Shown: one piece after another, positions 6,360 through 11,881 of the stretch | Layout of the letters: each line of letters opens with the position of its first letter | How positions within the stretch are numbered: position 1 is the first letter of the stretch | NCBI GenBank assembly: GCA_012514545.1 | Contig: JAAZAC010000125.1 | Span: 1-11,881, forward strand | Length of the DNA: 11,881 bases | From: Actinomycetales bacterium | GTDB lineage: Bacteria; Actinomycetota; Actinomycetes; Actinomycetales; Cellulomonadaceae | Direction of reading: 5' to 3' | Made by a program: the position numbers and the translations under genes | The notes under the pieces: model-generated | What the model was told of the DNA's origin: nothing | Database searches by the model: none | What the model saw: the letters and a program-made list of their open reading frames with translations, nothing else

Positions 6360-6593
6360 GTGGACCTTCGGGAGGTGTCGCAGATGCTCCGGCTCGCCGC
6401 CGACGACGACGACCCCATCCGCGCGCTGCGGGCGACCGCGGCCGCGAGCACCGAGCTCGAGCGGCAGCAGTCGGCGCTCGTGCGCCGGGCGCGGGTGCGG
6501 GGCGCGACGTGGACCCAGATCGCCGGCGCGCTCGGGGTCTCGAAGCAGGCCGTGCACAAGAAGTACGGCGGGCGGCGGCTGGGCCGGCCCTGA
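6360..6593 (+). CDS. Small helix-turn-helix DNA-binding protein
   Basis: The 77-residue protein starts with a charged helix (MDLREVSQMLRLAADDDD), continues with an Ala/Glu/Gln-rich helix that may dimerise, and ends in a helix-turn-helix of about residues 46-69: GATWTQIAGALGVSKQAVHKKYG. The pattern W-xx-I-xxx-L-G-V-S-xx-A-V is the classic HTH core. No other domain is present. It is transcribed away from the sugar operon and converges on galE. Two identical-core palindromes overlap its promoter, which suggests it represses itself; they may also lie close enough to affect the sugar operon. The start is uncertain: GTG at 6360 would fit a leaderless mRNA, whereas ATG at 6384 (69 residues) has GGGAGG eight bases upstream. 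Both give the same HTH. Its target genes are unknown. Confidence 0.8.
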   Translation: MDLREVSQMLRLAADDDDPIRALRATAAASTELERQQSALVRRARVRGATWTQIAGALGVSKQAVHKKYGGRRLGRP

Positions 6594-6642
6594 GCGGGTC
6601 GTCGCGGGGCAGCCGCGCGGGCCGCGCAGGCGACGGCTCAGG
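6589..6642. terminator. Shared bidirectional terminator between HTH gene and galE
   Basis: CCTGAGC (6589-6595) pairs with GCTCAGG (6636-6642), and CGTCGC (6600-6605) pairs with GCGACG (6630-6635), with a four-base bulge on the left side only. Inside lies a further GCGCG/CGCGC stem (6615-6619 with 6623-6627). The outer stem includes both stop codons, which pair with each other. No T-run follows on either strand, as is common for terminators in high-GC actinobacteria. Confidence 0.6.
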
Positions 6643-7621
6643 CGACCGCCCGGCGCGCCTGCCACGCGCTGCGCACCATCTCCTCGAGCGTCGCCCGGGG
6701 CGCCCAGCCGAGGTCACGCGCCGCGAGCGCCCCCGACGCCACGATCCGCGGCGGGTCCCCGGGCCGCCGGGGACCGACCTCGGGCTCGAACGGCACACCC
6801 GTCACCGCGGCGACGGCGGCCATCACCTCGCGCACGGACCGCCCCTCGCCCGCACCGAGGTTGTACACCGGCGCGAGCGTGCGGCCCGCCTCGAGCGCCC
6901 GCGCGGCGGCCACGTGCGCCGCGGCGACCTCCGCGACGTCGACGTAGTCGCGCACGCACGTGCCGTCGGGCGTCGGGTAGTCGTCGCCGAGGATGCGCGG
7001 CGCCCGCCCCGCGAGCACGGCGTCCAGCACGAGCGGGACCAGGTTGTGCGGGCTCGAGTCGTACACCGCGGGGTCTCCGGACCCGATCACGTTGAAGTAC
7101 CGCAGCGACGTGTGCCGCAGCCGCGGCACCTCGCCCGCCGCCTCCGGCCGGGCGGCGTCGGCCACCAGCCACTCCCCGACCAGCTTGCTGCGCCCGTACG
7201 GCGACTCGGGCGCGGTCGGGGTCTCCTCGGTCACGAGGTCGACGTCCGGCGTCCCGTAGACCGCCGCCGACGACGAGAACACCAGCAGCGGCGTGCCCAC
7301 CTCCGCCATCGCGGCGAGCAGCCGGGCCGTCCCGGTCACGTTCTGCTCGTAGGTGTGCAGGGGCCGGCGCACGCTCTCCCCCGCGTACTTGAACGCGGCG
7401 AGGTGCACGACGCCGTCGACCGCGTGCGCGCGCAGCGTCCCGGCGACCGCGGCGGCGTCGGTGACGGACGCGCGGACGAGCGGGACGTCGTCGGGCACGA
7501 ACTCGGCGTGCCCGCTCGACAGGTCGTCGAGGACGACGACGTCGGCGCCGTCGGCGCGGAGCGCGCGGACGACGTGGGCGCCGATGTAGCCGGCGCCGCC
7601 CGTGACGAGCCACGTGCTCAC
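6638..7621 (-). CDS. galE: UDP-glucose 4-epimerase
   Basis: The 327-residue protein is an extended short-chain dehydrogenase/reductase. It has the NAD-binding TGGAGYIG (7-14), the DDLSSGH acidic end of strand 2 (32-38), HLAAFKYAGESV (73-84), and the catalytic FSSSAAVYG (115-123) with Tyr142 and Lys146 in PYGRSK. The substrate-side RYFNVIGS (174-181) and CVRDYVDV (222-229) are typical of GalE, and the length fits. It interconverts UDP-galactose and UDP-glucose, closing the Leloir cycle run by GalK and GalT, in the cytoplasm. The GTG start at 7621 overlaps the galK stop by four bases (GTGA) and puts the Rossmann fold at the very N-terminus, as expected. It is the last gene of its operon and ends inside the shared terminator stem. 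UDP-N-acetyl sugar activity cannot be excluded. Confidence 0.95.
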   Translation of the reverse strand: MSTWLVTGGAGYIGAHVVRALRADGADVVVLDDLSSGHAEFVPDDVPLVRASVTDAAAVAGTLRAHAVDGVVHLAAFKYAGESVRRPLHTYEQNVTGTARLLAAMAEVGTPLLVFSSSAAVYGTPDVDLVTEETPTAPESPYGRSKLVGEWLVADAARPEAAGEVPRLRHTSLRYFNVIGSGDPAVYDSSPHNLVPLVLDAVLAGRAPRILGDDYPTPDGTCVRDYVDVAEVAAAHVAAARALEAGRTLAPVYNLGAGEGRSVREVMAAVAAVTGVPFEPEVGPRRPGDPPRIVASGALAARDLGWAPRATLEEMVRSAWQARRAVA

Positions 7622-8889
7622 CGGGCACCCCCAGCGGCGTCGGCGACCGGTCCGGCCGGCTCGACGCGGCCGCCCGGGCCGGACGGCTCCGCGACGAGCA
7701 GCGCGGGCGTGCCGAACCCGGCGGCGGCGAACGCCGCGCCGACGCCCTCCGCGACCGCGGCCACGTCCTCGCGCCGGACGAGCGCGAGCGCCGACCCGCC
7801 GAACCCGCCGCCGACCATGCGGGCCCCGAGCGCGCCGGCCGCGACCGCCGCGTCCACGGCGACGTCCAGCTCCGGGCAGCTCACCTCGTAGTCGTCGCGC
7901 AGCGAGGCGTGCCCGGCCGTGAGCACGGGCCCGAGCTCGGCGACCCGGTCCTCCGCGAGCAGCGCGACGGCCCGGGTGACCCGCGCGTTCTCCGTGACGA
8001 CGTGGCGCACCCGCCGGCCGGTCTCCGGAGGGGCCCCGTCGGCCGCGAGCCGATCGAGCGCCGCGTCGAGGTCGGTCACCTCGCGCAGGGACGGCAGGCC
8101 CAGCCGGCGGGCGGCGTCCTCGCACGCCGCGCGCCGGGCCGCGTACTGCCCGTCCGCGTTCCGGTGCGGCGCGCGGGTGTCGACGACCAGCAGCGCGTGC
8201 TCGCCGAGCCGCGCGGGCACCGGCCGGACGCTCCCGTCGCGGAAGTCGAGGGCCAGCGCGTGCCCGGGCACGGAGCGCAGGGCGGCGGTCTGGTCGAGCC
8301 CGCCGGTGGGCGCGCCCGCGATCTCGTTCTCCGCGCGGCGGCAGGCGGCGACGAGGCGCGCGCGGCCGGCGTCGTGGGCGCCCAGGCCGGCCCCGACCAC
8401 GTCGTCGAGCGCCACGGCGAACGCGCCCTCGAGCGCGGCCGACGACGAGAGCCCCGCGCCGTACGGCACGCACGAGTCGACGGCGGCGTCGAACCCGGGC
8501 ACGTCGAGGCCCGCCCCCCGCAGCGCCCACGCCACCCCGACCGCGTAGGCCGCCCACCCCTGCACGGTCCCCGGCCCGACGTCGGCCAGCCGGCCCTCCC
8601 ACGCGGTCGGCTCCTGCGCGGAGACGAGCCGCACGACGCCGTCCGGCCGGGGCCGCAGCGCGACGTACGTGCGGTGGGCGAGGGCGACGGGCAGGCAGAG
8701 GCCCGCGTTGTAGTCGGTGTGCTCGCCGATGACGTTGACCCGGCCGGGCGCCGCCCAGACGCCCGCGGGCTCACCCCCGAACGCCGCGGCGAACCCCGCG
8801 CGCGCCCGGTCCGCGCCCTCGGCGGGCGTCCACGCGGCGCGCCACTCGACGCGCGGGGTCCCGACCCCGCCGGGGCCCGGGGCGCTCAC
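7618..8889 (-). CDS. galK: Galactokinase
   Basis: This 423-residue GHMP kinase phosphorylates galactose to galactose-1-phosphate with ATP, the first step of the Leloir pathway. The galactokinase signature APGRVNVIGEHTDYN is at 47-61, with Arg50 as the expected catalytic arginine. The ATP loop VPYGAGLSSSAALE is at 141-154. The catalytic Asp199 is in GGLDQT, and the C-terminal GHMP motif GARMVGGGFGGSA is at 355-367. The GTG start at 8889 overlaps the galT stop by four bases (GTGA), and GGAG lies eight bases upstream inside the galT end. No later in-frame start precedes the signature motif. It is somewhat longer than the usual 380-390 residues because of a Gly/Pro-rich start and a Gly/Ala/Pro-rich C-terminal tail. 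Translation is probably coupled to galT. Confidence 0.96.
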   Translation of the reverse strand: MSAPGPGGVGTPRVEWRAAWTPAEGADRARAGFAAAFGGEPAGVWAAPGRVNVIGEHTDYNAGLCLPVALAHRTYVALRPRPDGVVRLVSAQEPTAWEGRLADVGPGTVQGWAAYAVGVAWALRGAGLDVPGFDAAVDSCVPYGAGLSSSAALEGAFAVALDDVVGAGLGAHDAGRARLVAACRRAENEIAGAPTGGLDQTAALRSVPGHALALDFRDGSVRPVPARLGEHALLVVDTRAPHRNADGQYAARRAACEDAARRLGLPSLREVTDLDAALDRLAADGAPPETGRRVRHVVTENARVTRAVALLAEDRVAELGPVLTAGHASLRDDYEVSCPELDVAVDAAVAAGALGARMVGGGFGGSALALVRREDVAAVAEGVGAAFAAAGFGTPALLVAEPSGPGGRVEPAGPVADAAGGAR

Positions 8890-10070
8890 GGCGCCAGCTC
8901 CTGCAGTCGCGCGGCGATCCGCTCGGGTGTCGTGTCGCTGATCCATGCGCCCATCCCGGACTCCACTCCCGCGAGGTACTTCAGCCGGCCCGGGCCGCGC
9001 AGCACCGAGAGGACCTGCAGGTGCAGCCGGCCGAGCTCGCGCCCCTCGCCCACCACGGCCTGGTGCCAGCCCGCGACGTACGGCAGGGGCACGGAGCCGT
9101 CGTCGGCGAAGAACCTGTCGAGGCGCCGCAGCAGCTCGGGCAGGACCGCGGCGAGGTCGTCGCGCTCCAGGTCGTCGAGGGCGGGCAGGTCCGGCACGTC
9201 GCGGTGCGGCGCGAGGTGCACCTCGACGGGCCAGCGGGCGGCCGCGGGGACGTACGCCGTCCAGTGCTCCGACTCGAGGACGACGCGCGTCCGCGCGCGG
9301 CGCTCGGCGTCGAGCACGTCGCGGAAGAGGTTGCGCCCCGTCCGCGCGCGGTGCTCGGCGGCGCGGTCGAGCATCACCCGCGTGCGCGGCGTGACGAACG
9401 GGAACGCGTAGATCTGCCCGTGCGGGTGCGGCAGCGTCACGCCGATCTCGCGGCCGCGGTTCTCGAAGCAGAACACCTGCGCCACGCCCGGCTCGGCGGC
9501 GAGGCGGCGGGTCCGCTCCGCCCACGCCTCGACGATCGTGCGCACGCGCCGGGGCGGCAGGTCGGCGAGGGACGCCGTGTGCTCGGCGGAGAAGCAGATC
9601 ACCTCGCAGCGCCCGACGGCGGGGCGCGCCGGCCACAGCGGCTCGCCGTCGACGAGCCGGCCGGGCGCCGTCGGGTCGGTCCCGGGCGGCGTCACCAGCG
9701 CGGGGAAGCGGTTCTCGAAGACGACGACGTCGTAGTCCGTCGCGGGGACCTCGCCGTCGGTGTACTCCGCGCCGGGCCGCGCGGGGCAGAGCGGGCAGGC
9801 GTCCGCCGGGGGCAGGAACGTCCGGTCCATCCGGTGTGCCGCCATCGGGATCCACTCGCCCGTCAGCGGGTCGAGCCGCATCTCCGGCCCGACGACGGGC
9901 GCCCCGGTCCCGTCGGCCGCCGTCACCGTGGCGAACCGGTCGGGCAGGGGGCGGCGGTCGACGAGCTCGCGGGTGGCCCCGCCGGAGACGTACGGCTCCG
10001 AGTCGTCGAAGTAGAACAGCTCCCGGCCGTCGGCCAGCCGGGTCGCGGTGCAGCGCACGGCGGCGGTCAC
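8886..10070 (-). CDS. galT: Galactose-1-phosphate uridylyltransferase
   Basis: The 394-residue protein is a class I GalT of the HIT superfamily. It exchanges galactose-1-phosphate and UDP-glucose to give UDP-galactose and glucose-1-phosphate. The zinc-site cysteines Cys92 and Cys95 are in ACPLCP. The FENRFPAL (118-125) and FENRG (202-206) blocks are present. The active site HPHGQ is at 215-219, with His217 as the uridylylated nucleophile. A second His/Gln block, GRLHLQVLS, lies at 347-355. The GTG start at 10070 was chosen because it overlaps the regulator stop by four bases (GTGA), as galK overlaps galT and galE overlaps galK. A second GTG at 10058 is possible but would lose four residues only. 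The frame stays open far upstream, but that stretch overlaps the regulator and is not protein-like. Confidence 0.95.
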   Translation of the reverse strand: MTAAVRCTATRLADGRELFYFDDSEPYVSGGATRELVDRRPLPDRFATVTAADGTGAPVVGPEMRLDPLTGEWIPMAAHRMDRTFLPPADACPLCPARPGAEYTDGEVPATDYDVVVFENRFPALVTPPGTDPTAPGRLVDGEPLWPARPAVGRCEVICFSAEHTASLADLPPRRVRTIVEAWAERTRRLAAEPGVAQVFCFENRGREIGVTLPHPHGQIYAFPFVTPRTRVMLDRAAEHRARTGRNLFRDVLDAERRARTRVVLESEHWTAYVPAAARWPVEVHLAPHRDVPDLPALDDLERDDLAAVLPELLRRLDRFFADDGSVPLPYVAGWHQAVVGEGRELGRLHLQVLSVLRGPGRLKYLAGVESGMGAWISDTTPERIAARLQELAP

Positions 10071-10858
10071 GGCCGCCGTCCCGCGGGGGCGGCGAGGACC
10101 ACCTCGGTGACCTCGCGGGCGGCCGCGACGGCCTCGGGATGCAGGCCGTCGTCGGTGACGAGCAGGTCGACGTCGGCCAGGTCGGCGATCCGCGCCAGCC
10201 CGACCACGCCCCACTTCGACCGGTCCGCGACGACGACGACGCGGCTCGCCGCGGCGACGAGGGCGCGGTTCGTCTCGGCCTCCAGGAGGTTGGGCGTCGT
10301 GAGCCCCGCCTCCGGGTCGACGCCGTGCACGCCCAGGACGAGGACGTCGACCCGCAGGCTCTCGATCGCCCGGGTGGCGACGGGCCCGACGAGCGCGTCC
10401 GACGGCGTGCGCGTGCCGCCGGTGAGCACGACCGTGAGCCCCGGGTCGCCCGCCGCGTGCAGGACGTCCGCGGCGGGCGGCGAGTTCGTCACGACGGTGA
10501 GCGGGCGCAGCGCGGGGGTGGTGGCGATGAGCCGGGCGACGAGGTGCGTCGTCGTGCCGGCGGAGAGGGCGACCGCGCTGCCGGGGGCGAGCCGGCCGAC
10601 GGCGGCCGCGGCGATCGCCGCCTTCTCGTCCGCGTGGAGGCCGGCCTTGGCGCGGAAGCCCGGCTCCTCGGCGGCGCGGCGCACGTCGACGACGCCCCCG
10701 TGCACCCGCTGCACGAGGCCGCGCTCGGCGAGCAGGCCGACGTCGCGCCGGACGGTCATCTCGGAGACGCCGAGGGCGGCGACCAGGTCGGCGACGCGCA
10801 CGGCTCCGTCGCGGCGGACGGCGGCGAGGATCGCCTCCTGGCGCTGCTGGGCGAGCAT
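10067..10858 (-). CDS. DeoR-family transcriptional regulator of the gal operon
   Basis: The 263-residue protein has the DeoR layout. An N-terminal winged HTH spans about residues 3-57 (QRQEAILAAVRRDGAVRVADLVAALGVSEMTVRRDV, then LAERGLVQRVHGGV). A sugar-phosphate-sensing domain follows, with SAGTTT (99-104), VLTGGTR (144-150), LGVHGVDPEAGLTT (175-188), and ADRSKWG (211-217) carrying the effector-binding Lys215. Such proteins repress sugar operons until a phosphorylated intermediate binds; here that would plausibly be galactose-1-phosphate or a relative. It is the first gene of the operon and overlaps galT by four bases, so it would control its own level too. The start ATG at 10858 gives the usual MLAQQRQEAIL beginning. 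An in-frame ATG at 10876 would add six residues without a ribosome site. Confidence 0.93.
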   Translation of the reverse strand: MLAQQRQEAILAAVRRDGAVRVADLVAALGVSEMTVRRDVGLLAERGLVQRVHGGVVDVRRAAEEPGFRAKAGLHADEKAAIAAAAVGRLAPGSAVALSAGTTTHLVARLIATTPALRPLTVVTNSPPAADVLHAAGDPGLTVVLTGGTRTPSDALVGPVATRAIESLRVDVLVLGVHGVDPEAGLTTPNLLEAETNRALVAAASRVVVVADRSKWGVVGLARIADLADVDLLVTDDGLHPEAVAAAREVTEVVLAAPAGRRP

Positions 10859-10868
10859 GGGCCCATCT

Positions 10869-10905
10869 TCGCACATTTTCGCGCGCGATCACACATGTTC
10901 GAACA
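10869..10905 (-). promoter_or_regulatory. Candidate operator and promoter of the DeoR-gal operon
   Basis: The plus strand carries TCGCACAT (10869-10876) and TCACACAT (10889-10896), direct repeats with one mismatch and start-to-start spacing of 20 bp, two helical turns. Next to them is the perfect palindrome TGTTCGAACA (10896-10905). On the minus strand TTCGAA and GAAAAT are 17 bases apart and could be weak -35 and -10 boxes (three and four matches of six). The position just upstream of the regulator ATG fits self-control by the DeoR protein. Confidence 0.4.
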
Positions 10906-11039
10906 GCGCACGATCGTGAGCGGCCAGCCGGTGGATCGGCCGGCCCGGAGCTGGGCCCGCGAGGAAGTCGTCCCAGGACGTTTGCCGTCGCCGCGTGTCG
11001 CTGCGCGGCCGTCCGGTGCGCCGCACCTACTGTGGGAGA

Positions 11040-11085
11040 CACAGCAAAGGCCCCTCGGAGTAAGCGTCCGAGGGGCCTTGCTGTG
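11040..11085. terminator. Strong hairpin, probable terminator upstream of the gal operon
   Basis: The left arm 11040-11059 and right arm 11067-11085 pair over 19 bp with one bulged A, around the loop GTAAGCG. The stem has an AGCAA/TTGCT base and a GGCCCC/GGGGCC core, the usual shape of intrinsic terminators. On the minus strand TTT follows the GC core, so it could stop transcription arriving from the right before the gal operon. On the plus strand it could end an unannotated short RNA from 10880-11040, for which I see no clear promoter. Confidence 0.6.
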
Positions 11086-11120
11086 ATCGTCGACCGCCCA
11101 GCCCGGCTACCCGACGGCGA

Positions 11121-11229
11121 TCCGGCGAACCGGACCAACCGCCCGGCGCTGCCGAGCCCGTCCCGGCGACCGGGGGATCGAGTCCCGGCGAACCGGGACC
11201 GACCACCCCGACCGACCGGAACACCGGTC
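11121..11229. repeat. Cluster of four short hairpins, three with a CGA/CGAA loop
   Basis: Hairpin A is TCCGG/CCGGA with loop CGAA (11121-11134). B is CCCGG/CCGGG with loop CGA (11162-11174). C is GTCCCGG/CCGGGAC with loop CGAA (11182-11199). D is GACCGG/CCGGTC with loop AACA (11214-11229). A and C share the exact 12-mer CCGGCGAACCGG, and B lacks only one A of it. They could be repeats of one element or part of a folded RNA. Confidence 0.55.
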
Positions 11230-11654
11230 CCGCTCCGACGGTGCGGTGGAAAGACGGCCCGTTGGTTTCCCGTGGGCGGCTTCCCAGGTCGATCACACCG
11301 CCCGGTCCGCACGATCCACTGCGTCGTCGTCCACAGCCCCCACGAGTTGCCCCGCGAGGGACCCTTCAGGCCGAGGCCCGAAGAACTGGACCGCCGATCT
11401 CCGGTCGGTCACGACTCCGCAAAATCTGCCGGTCAGACCCGGTTTCCCGGACCTGTTCCTCGAGGGTTTCCCCTCTCGGACCGGCTGACCTGCGGTGCCG
11501 TTGACCCCAAGTTCTAGTGGGCCCGCGAGGGGGTGGCAAGGGGTTCTGGCGGCGACTTTTCATCCACCGTGAAGTCACAGCTTCGTCCACATACGGCCCC
11601 ACGGCGGACGCCCTCCACGCACACCCCTGTGGAGAAAAGATGTGCACGACGAAG

Positions 11655-11687
11655 CAGGCGGCTAGTCCGTTCGGGTGGTGCCGCCTG
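11655..11687 (-). terminator. Hairpin downstream of the DinB-like gene
   Basis: CAGGCGGC (11655-11662) and GCCGCCTG (11680-11687) form a perfect 8-bp stem with a 17-base loop. The stem lies 35 bases beyond the stop of the DinB-superfamily gene on the minus strand. There is no T-run. A terminator for that gene is the simplest reading. Confidence 0.45.
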
Positions 11688-11722
11688 ACGCGGCCCGGCG
11701 CGCCCTCTCCGCACCGCCGGCG

Positions 11723-11881
11723 TCAGCCGCGGACGTCCCAGAGGTGGTGCGCCATGTCGTGCGCGTAGTACTGGCCGAGCGTCTCGACGGTGAACGCCGC
11801 GCCGTCACCGCGCAGCCCGCGGCGGGACCACTGCTCGTCCGTCACGTCGGCGAACGTGGCGGCCGCCGCCTCGACGGCCTC
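11723..11881 (-). CDS. DinB-superfamily protein, C-terminal fragment
   Basis: Read on the minus strand, the frame is open from the right edge to a TGA at 11723-11725 and gives 52 residues; the start lies outside the window. The piece reads ...TFADVTDEQWSRRGL..., then AFTVETLGQYYAHDMAHHLWDVRG at the end. The last helix with H-D-x-x-H-H (HDMAHH) followed by L-x-D-V is the usual C-terminus of the DinB/YfiT four-helix-bundle proteins. One of its histidines normally binds the metal there. In actinobacteria many of these are thought to be mycothiol-dependent transferases, but the substrate cannot be guessed from this fragment. It ends in the direction of the non-coding gap, with a hairpin 35 bases downstream. 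Confidence 0.8.
   Translation of the reverse strand, partial: EAVEAAAATFADVTDEQWSRRGLRGDGAAFTVETLGQYYAHDMAHHLWDVRG

Larger units (their letters stand above)
11086..11722. other. Non-coding gap of 637 bases rich in small hairpins
   Basis: No reading frame here has both a plausible ribosome site and a protein-like translation; the open frames are Arg/Pro/Gly/Ser-rich shadows. The stretch holds four short CCGG-based hairpins (11121-11229), a bulged 8-bp stem (11389-11410), three direct GGTTTCCC copies (11264, 11441, 11465), an outer GGTCAG/CTGACC pair (11431-11436 with 11485-11490), and three octamer-like matches to DnaA boxes. It is locally less G+C-rich than the genes, notably at 11410-11430 and 11550-11600. 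No tRNA, known riboswitch motif or insertion-sequence end was recognised. Confidence 0.5.

Noticed and set aside
6509..7891. Plus-strand open frame of 460 codons opposite galE and galK
   Set aside because: Antisense shadow of two clearly identified enzymes, with a repetitive Arg/His/Val composition and no domain.
10896..10905. TGTTCGAACA as an SOS (LexA) box
   Set aside because: Actinobacterial SOS boxes have TCGAAC and GTTCGA separated by four bases; here the half-sites overlap in the opposite order, and the downstream genes are for galactose use.
11170..11199. T-loop-like ATCGAGT between GC stems, suggesting a tRNA
   Set aside because: The loop has A where the invariant T is expected, and no acceptor stem, anticodon arm or D-arm could be placed around it.
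10071..11312. Upstream extension of the galT frame to over 800 residues
   Set aside because: The extra part overlaps the DeoR gene in another frame, is an Arg/Pro-rich string, and ignores the GTGA overlap that matches the other junctions.
11086..11722. Several open frames of 60-160 codons in the gap
   Set aside because: They overlap one another on both strands, lack ribosome sites, have no recognisable domain, and run through the hairpins; composition is that of random GC-rich DNA.
1..11881. CRISPR arrays, insertion sequences, integrase genes or attachment sites
   Set aside because: No regular direct-repeat array, transposase-like protein or flanking repeat pair was seen on either strand.

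Overview
The window is very G+C-rich, uses GTG and TTG starts freely, packs genes with 4-base GTGA overlaps, and carries a carbohydrate ABC importer with no ATPase gene of its own. Together these point to a high-GC actinobacterium, probably a saprophytic Micrococcales of the Cellulomonas/Cellulosimicrobium/Isoptericola kind. The lineage is an inference from style and gene content, because no rRNA or other marker gene is present.

Layout, left to right. Positions 3-221 are the 3' end of an unrecognised membrane protein on the + strand. Positions 237-6135 are a minus-strand sugar-uptake operon, transcribed right to left: lipoprotein substrate-binding protein, two CUT1-type permeases, a GH1 beta-glycosidase, and a ROK-family repressor. 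A promoter with perfect -35 and -10 hexamers lies at 6214-6245. The repressor appears to have its own, leaderless-type promoter. A small helix-turn-helix protein (6360-6593, +) diverges from this operon behind two near-identical palindromes. It converges on a second minus-strand operon (10858 back to 6638): a DeoR-type regulator, then galT, galK and galE, every junction being a 4-base GTGA overlap. Upstream of that operon lies a strong hairpin (11040-11085) and then about 640 bases without a convincing gene, rich in small CCGG-based hairpins. The window closes with the 3' end of a DinB-superfamily gene (11723-11881, -).

How the genes work together. The ABC proteins would import a beta-linked oligosaccharide or glycoside. 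The intracellular GH1 enzyme would cleave it, and the ROK protein would sense a product and control the operon. If the sugar released includes galactose, the neighbouring Leloir genes (kinase, uridylyltransferase, epimerase) would carry it to glucose-1-phosphate, with the DeoR protein sensing a phosphorylated intermediate. The adjacency is seen in the sequence; the metabolic link is inferred.

The least ordinary signals are non-coding: two tandem perfect hairpins (17- and 18-bp arms) inside the first codons of the first permease gene, a 16-bp-arm palindrome overlapping the promoter of the small HTH gene, a 12/16 matching AT-rich motif shared by the sugar-operon and ROK promoters, a stem that pairs the stop codons of two convergent genes with each other, and the hairpin-rich gap at 11086-11722. 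I found no mobile element, CRISPR array, tRNA or rRNA.
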